Shown here piece by piece: positions 61,841 through 64,000 of a stretch of DNA of 64,000 nt (within the stretch, counting starts at the first letter, position 1; every line of letters starts with the position of its first letter). Location: contig CANMKS010000001.1 in the NCBI GenBank assembly GCA_947498645.1, positions 2,084,032 through 2,148,031 on the forward strand, in the 5' to 3' direction. The position numbers were made by a program, and so were the translations under genes. The DNA is from an uncultured Paracoccaceae bacterium (GTDB lineage: Bacteria; Pseudomonadota; Alphaproteobacteria; Rhodobacterales; Rhodobacteraceae). Below the pieces are notes generated by a model. The model searched no databases, was not told where the DNA came from, and saw only the letters and a list, made by a program, of their open reading frames with translations.

Positions 61841-62890
61841 ATGAAGGAAGCGGCAAAAAACCTCAGGACCGGCCTGGCAGAGCTTGACGCTTACCTGTCC
61901 AACGTCATCGACGAATTTGACGGGCTGACCGAAGTGACCAAATTCGGCACCGGCCAGTCCAATCCAACATTCCACCTGCGGGCAAAAAGCGGTGATTATG
62001 TCCTGCGTAGCAAACCCCCCGGTCGTTTGTTGCCCTCCGCGCATGCCGTAGATCGCGAATTCCGGGTGATGCGGGCACTTGCGTCAACAAATGTACCGGT
62101 GCCCAAAGTGTTGCATCTGGCAGAAGCTGCATCATCACCCAATAGGCGTGATTTCTTTGTCATGCGCTACCTGCCGGGGCGGATATTCTGGGATCCCGCA
62201 TTGCCTGATTGTGCAGCCGGTGAACGCGCAGCGATCTACGACGCGATGAATCAGACCTTGGCGGCGCTGCATGATGTGGACATCGCAAGCGTGGGATTGG
62301 GCGATTACGGCAAACCGGGCAATTATTTCGCACGCCAATTGGACCGATGGAGCAGCCAGTACCGCGCCTCGGTTGAGGCACCCAGCGATGCAATGGCGCA
62401 GATCATGGATTGGCTGGGGGCCAATATGCCCGCTGATGATGGGCAGGTGTCGCTGGTGCATGGCGATTGGCGGCTGGACAACATGATCTTTGCAGGTGAT
62501 GCGCCACAGATCGCCGGTGTGCTGGATTGGGAACTTTCGACGCTCGGGCATCCGATGGCGGACCTTGCGTATCAATGTATGCAATGGCGTCTGCCAAATC
62601 AGGGTGACATGCGCGGGCTTGCAGGAGTGGACCGCGCGGCCCTGGGCCTGCCAAGCGAGGCGGAATATGTGGCGGATTACGTGCGCCGCCGGGGCTTGCC
62701 GGGCATCGACAATTGGCCGTTCTATCTGGTCTTTGCATTCTTCAGGCTGGCCGCGATCCTTGCCGGCGTCGCAGCACGTGCCGCCGCAGGTAATGCATCA
62801 AACCCAAAGATGGCCCGCAAATACGGGGCGGCGGTGCCCGCCCTGGCGGCCATGGCCACGATTGTTATCCATCAAGGGGCGGAACTTTAG
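61841..62890 (+). CDS. APH-type phosphotransferase family protein (acyl-CoA dehydrogenase-linked)
   Basis: A 349-aa kinase-like protein. TKFGTGQSNPTFHLRAKSGDYVLRSKPPGRLLPSAHAVDREFRVMRAL forms the ATP-binding N-lobe. The catalytic and metal motifs are LVHGDWRLDNMIF (about residue 206) and AGVLDWELSTLGHPMADLAY. This matches the domain fused to acyl-CoA dehydrogenases in ACAD10/11, which phosphorylates 4-hydroxyacyl-CoA. ATG 61841 is used; the frame remains open to 61055, but that part is antisense to the dehydrogenase gene. Confidence 0.88.
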   Translation: MKEAAKNLRTGLAELDAYLSNVIDEFDGLTEVTKFGTGQSNPTFHLRAKSGDYVLRSKPPGRLLPSAHAVDREFRVMRALASTNVPVPKVLHLAEAASSPNRRDFFVMRYLPGRIFWDPALPDCAAGERAAIYDAMNQTLAALHDVDIASVGLGDYGKPGNYFARQLDRWSSQYRASVEAPSDAMAQIMDWLGANMPADDGQVSLVHGDWRLDNMIFAGDAPQIAGVLDWELSTLGHPMADLAYQCMQWRLPNQGDMRGLAGVDRAALGLPSEAEYVADYVRRRGLPGIDNWPFYLVFAFFRLAAILAGVAARAAAGNASNPKMARKYGAAVPALAAMATIVIHQGAEL

Positions 62891-63102
62891 CCCAGCATCA
62901 CTCCGATGATCACGGCCATCAGGCCAATCATCGACACGAAAAGCGCGATCAGGTTCACGGGCAGAATCGCAGAGACACGGGCACGCAAATCCTCATCGCT
63001 GAGGTTGGCGCGTTTGGCGCGGGCGACAGCCACAATGCTATAGACAATCCCGCATAGGCCAATGGCTGACAGGGCCGCACCGATCCAGACAATAATTTCC
63101 AT
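62887..63102 (-). CDS. Small two-helix membrane protein
   Basis: A 71-aa protein with two hydrophobic segments ([25 protein letters not shown] and [26 protein letters not shown]). They are joined by a charged loop ([16 protein letters not shown]). I recognise no named function. Its stop overlaps the end of the convergent phosphotransferase gene by 4 bases. Base composition and the regular two-helix design make it a likely real gene. Confidence 0.7.
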   Translation of the reverse strand: MEIIVWIGAALSAIGLCGIVYSIVAVARAKRANLSDEDLRARVSAILPVNLIALFVSMIGLMAVIIGVMLG

Positions 63103-63210
63103 ACCCGCTCCATCCTTTTGTGCGGGGTAACCCGCCGCAATCGCCTGCGCAAGGGTTGCAGGGGCTGGGGGCAGGGGCTAGGGATTGGCCAACCTGACAG
63201 GAGAGCCGCA

Positions 63211-63468
63211 ATGAATGATTCCGTGACCGAAACAAGCAGCACCGTTGCCGGACAAGAGCTGCGTCAGTTTGTGGAACGCTACGAGCGGCTTGAAGCGGAA
63301 AAGAAAGACATCGCAGACGCGCAAAAAGAAGTGATGGCAGAGGCCAAAGGGCGCGGATACGACACCAAGGTGCTGCGCAAGATCGTGGCCATCCGAAAGC
63401 GCGATGCCAATGATCTGGCCGAGGAAGAAGCTGTCCTGGACATGTATAAGGCCGCTTTGGGGATGTAG
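63211..63468 (+). CDS. gapR: GapR nucleoid-associated protein (DUF2312)
   Basis: An 85-aa protein of the DUF2312 family: [69 protein letters not shown]. GapR binds overtwisted DNA ahead of replication forks and RNA polymerase in Caulobacter and is conserved in alphaproteobacteria. AGGAGAG precedes ATG 63211; a longer frame reaching 63118 has no support. Length matches the family (about 85-90 aa). Confidence 0.94.
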   Translation: MNDSVTETSSTVAGQELRQFVERYERLEAEKKDIADAQKEVMAEAKGRGYDTKVLRKIVAIRKRDANDLAEEEAVLDMYKAALGM

Positions 63469-63470
63469 TT

Positions 63471-64000
63471 TCAGGTGAATGGCAGGATGAGGGTCACGCC
63501 TTCCATCGCCGCGATCACCTCAAGGTCATCTTCATAGGCCGCGGTCAGTGCCGCGACGGTTTTTGCATCCAGCTCTGGCCAGTCAATAGCGTCTTCGACC
63601 TGCTCGGGCACGGCGAATTCTTCCATCACATCTGCAATCAAATTCTGCAATGCCGCTTCGGACTGTGGGGCGACCTCTGCCTGTCCGCGTGCAAGGGCCT
63701 CCATCCCCTCAGGCGTCACGATCTGCGACAAGAGATCATACTGACCGGTTACTGGAATGTCCGGCGCCAGGCCCGTTTGCAACCGGATCAACTGTTCCCA
63801 GATCAACGGCGTGTCCTCGTTGCACCAAACAGTCAAATGGGCGTTGGGTGCCGCGCGTCTGATCCTTGCAATAACGTCAGACCAGCGCAGTTCTTCCAAT
63901 GTCAGAAACCCAAGGTAGGTCGCGATATCGGCAGCACCCGCGCGGGTCGCGGTCTCTTGCAAAAAACTTGCCGGATTGCGGATGCCAAAATAAAGCGACA
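63471..64000 (-). CDS. Unidentified protein, 5' end outside the window
   Basis: The frame runs off the right edge: the readable part opens SLYFGIRNPASFLQETATRAGAADIATYLG, so the start lies beyond 64000. About 176 residues are visible. Notable are LRWSDVIARIRRAAPNAHLTVWCNEDTPLIWEQLIRLQTG and an acidic C-terminal half ending VTLILPFT. I do not recognise a family; the wording is reminiscent of Roseobacter sulfotransferase-like or glycan-related hypotheticals, but that is weak. The stop is 2 bases from the convergent gapR stop. Confidence 0.7.
   Translation of the reverse strand, partial: SLYFGIRNPASFLQETATRAGAADIATYLGFLTLEELRWSDVIARIRRAAPNAHLTVWCNEDTPLIWEQLIRLQTGLAPDIPVTGQYDLLSQIVTPEGMEALARGQAEVAPQSEAALQNLIADVMEEFAVPEQVEDAIDWPELDAKTVAALTAAYEDDLEVIAAMEGVTLILPFT

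Overview
The window looks like a chromosomal segment of a marine alphaproteobacterium of the Rhodobacteraceae (Roseobacter group). This is inferred from gene content and order rather than any marker search. The main indicators are: helicase / S4 protein / FdxA / CarD in a row; accB-accC-aat; NDUFA12 followed by a DUF2155 protein; GapR (DUF2312); an rpoH with an alphaproteobacterial heat-shock type promoter; and a SAM-II riboswitch, a class centred on Alphaproteobacteria. GC content is high and genes are dense on both strands. I saw no tRNA, rRNA, CRISPR array, prophage or insertion sequence. I could not fix the genus.

Layout. 1-10.5 kb: the end of an RluD-type pseudouridine synthase, heat-shock sigma factor rpoH, an oxidoreductase, oligoendopeptidase F, an ATP-dependent DNA ligase with its MBL exonuclease partner, threonine ammonia-lyase, a lipase-like hydrolase, an SCP2 protein and a TPR protein. 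10.5-18.4 kb: SUV3-like helicase, S4 protein, ferredoxin, CarD, PurD and XseA. 18.4-26.3 kb: an AlkB-type monooxygenase, a formate dehydrogenase beta subunit with no alpha subunit beside it, lysoplasmalogenase, FtsY with a perfect 6-bp tandem repeat, a DMT exporter, YciB, PilZ and GST proteins. 26.3-27.7 kb: SAM-II riboswitch plus terminator ahead of metZ.

28.1-36.6 kb is the most unusual part, a catabolic island. An ehuBCDA-like amino-acid/ectoine ABC transporter is followed by an aspartate-dehydrogenase-like protein, a EutB/BhcB-like PLP dehydratase, a GntR regulator and a glutamine-amidotransferase-like hydrolase. Divergent to these are a metal-less M24 (ectoine hydrolase/creatinase type) enzyme and a PhyH-type dioxygenase. 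The divergent promoter region carries two identical copies of TAAGGTATACCAATA. The set resembles ectoine catabolism but lacks EutA, EutC and EutE, and an aspartate-dehydrogenase-like enzyme takes the place of EutC. Non-coding, degenerate-looking stretches lie on both sides (27674-28084 and 36641-37313), as expected for an inserted block.

37.3-46.5 kb: FolE2, FAH-family hydrolase, an ArsR/SRPBCC pair, clpP and clpX, RidA, NDUFA12, DUF2155 and the accB-accC-aat operon. 46.6-51.9 kb: a complete branched-chain amino-acid ABC transporter (livKHMGF). 52.1-58 kb: a DUF2083 HTH regulator, then a translationally coupled unit of lone receiver, small membrane protein and Na+/solute-symporter-fused histidine kinase, followed by an orphan FliM/SpoA-domain protein. 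58-60.5 kb: a sulfide/persulfide detoxification cluster (DUF442, two YeeE/YedE proteins, ETHE1-like hydrolase) divergent from a SqrR/BigR-type repressor across a perfect 18-bp palindrome. The window closes with an acyl-CoA dehydrogenase, a phosphotransferase-family protein, GapR and a truncated unknown gene.
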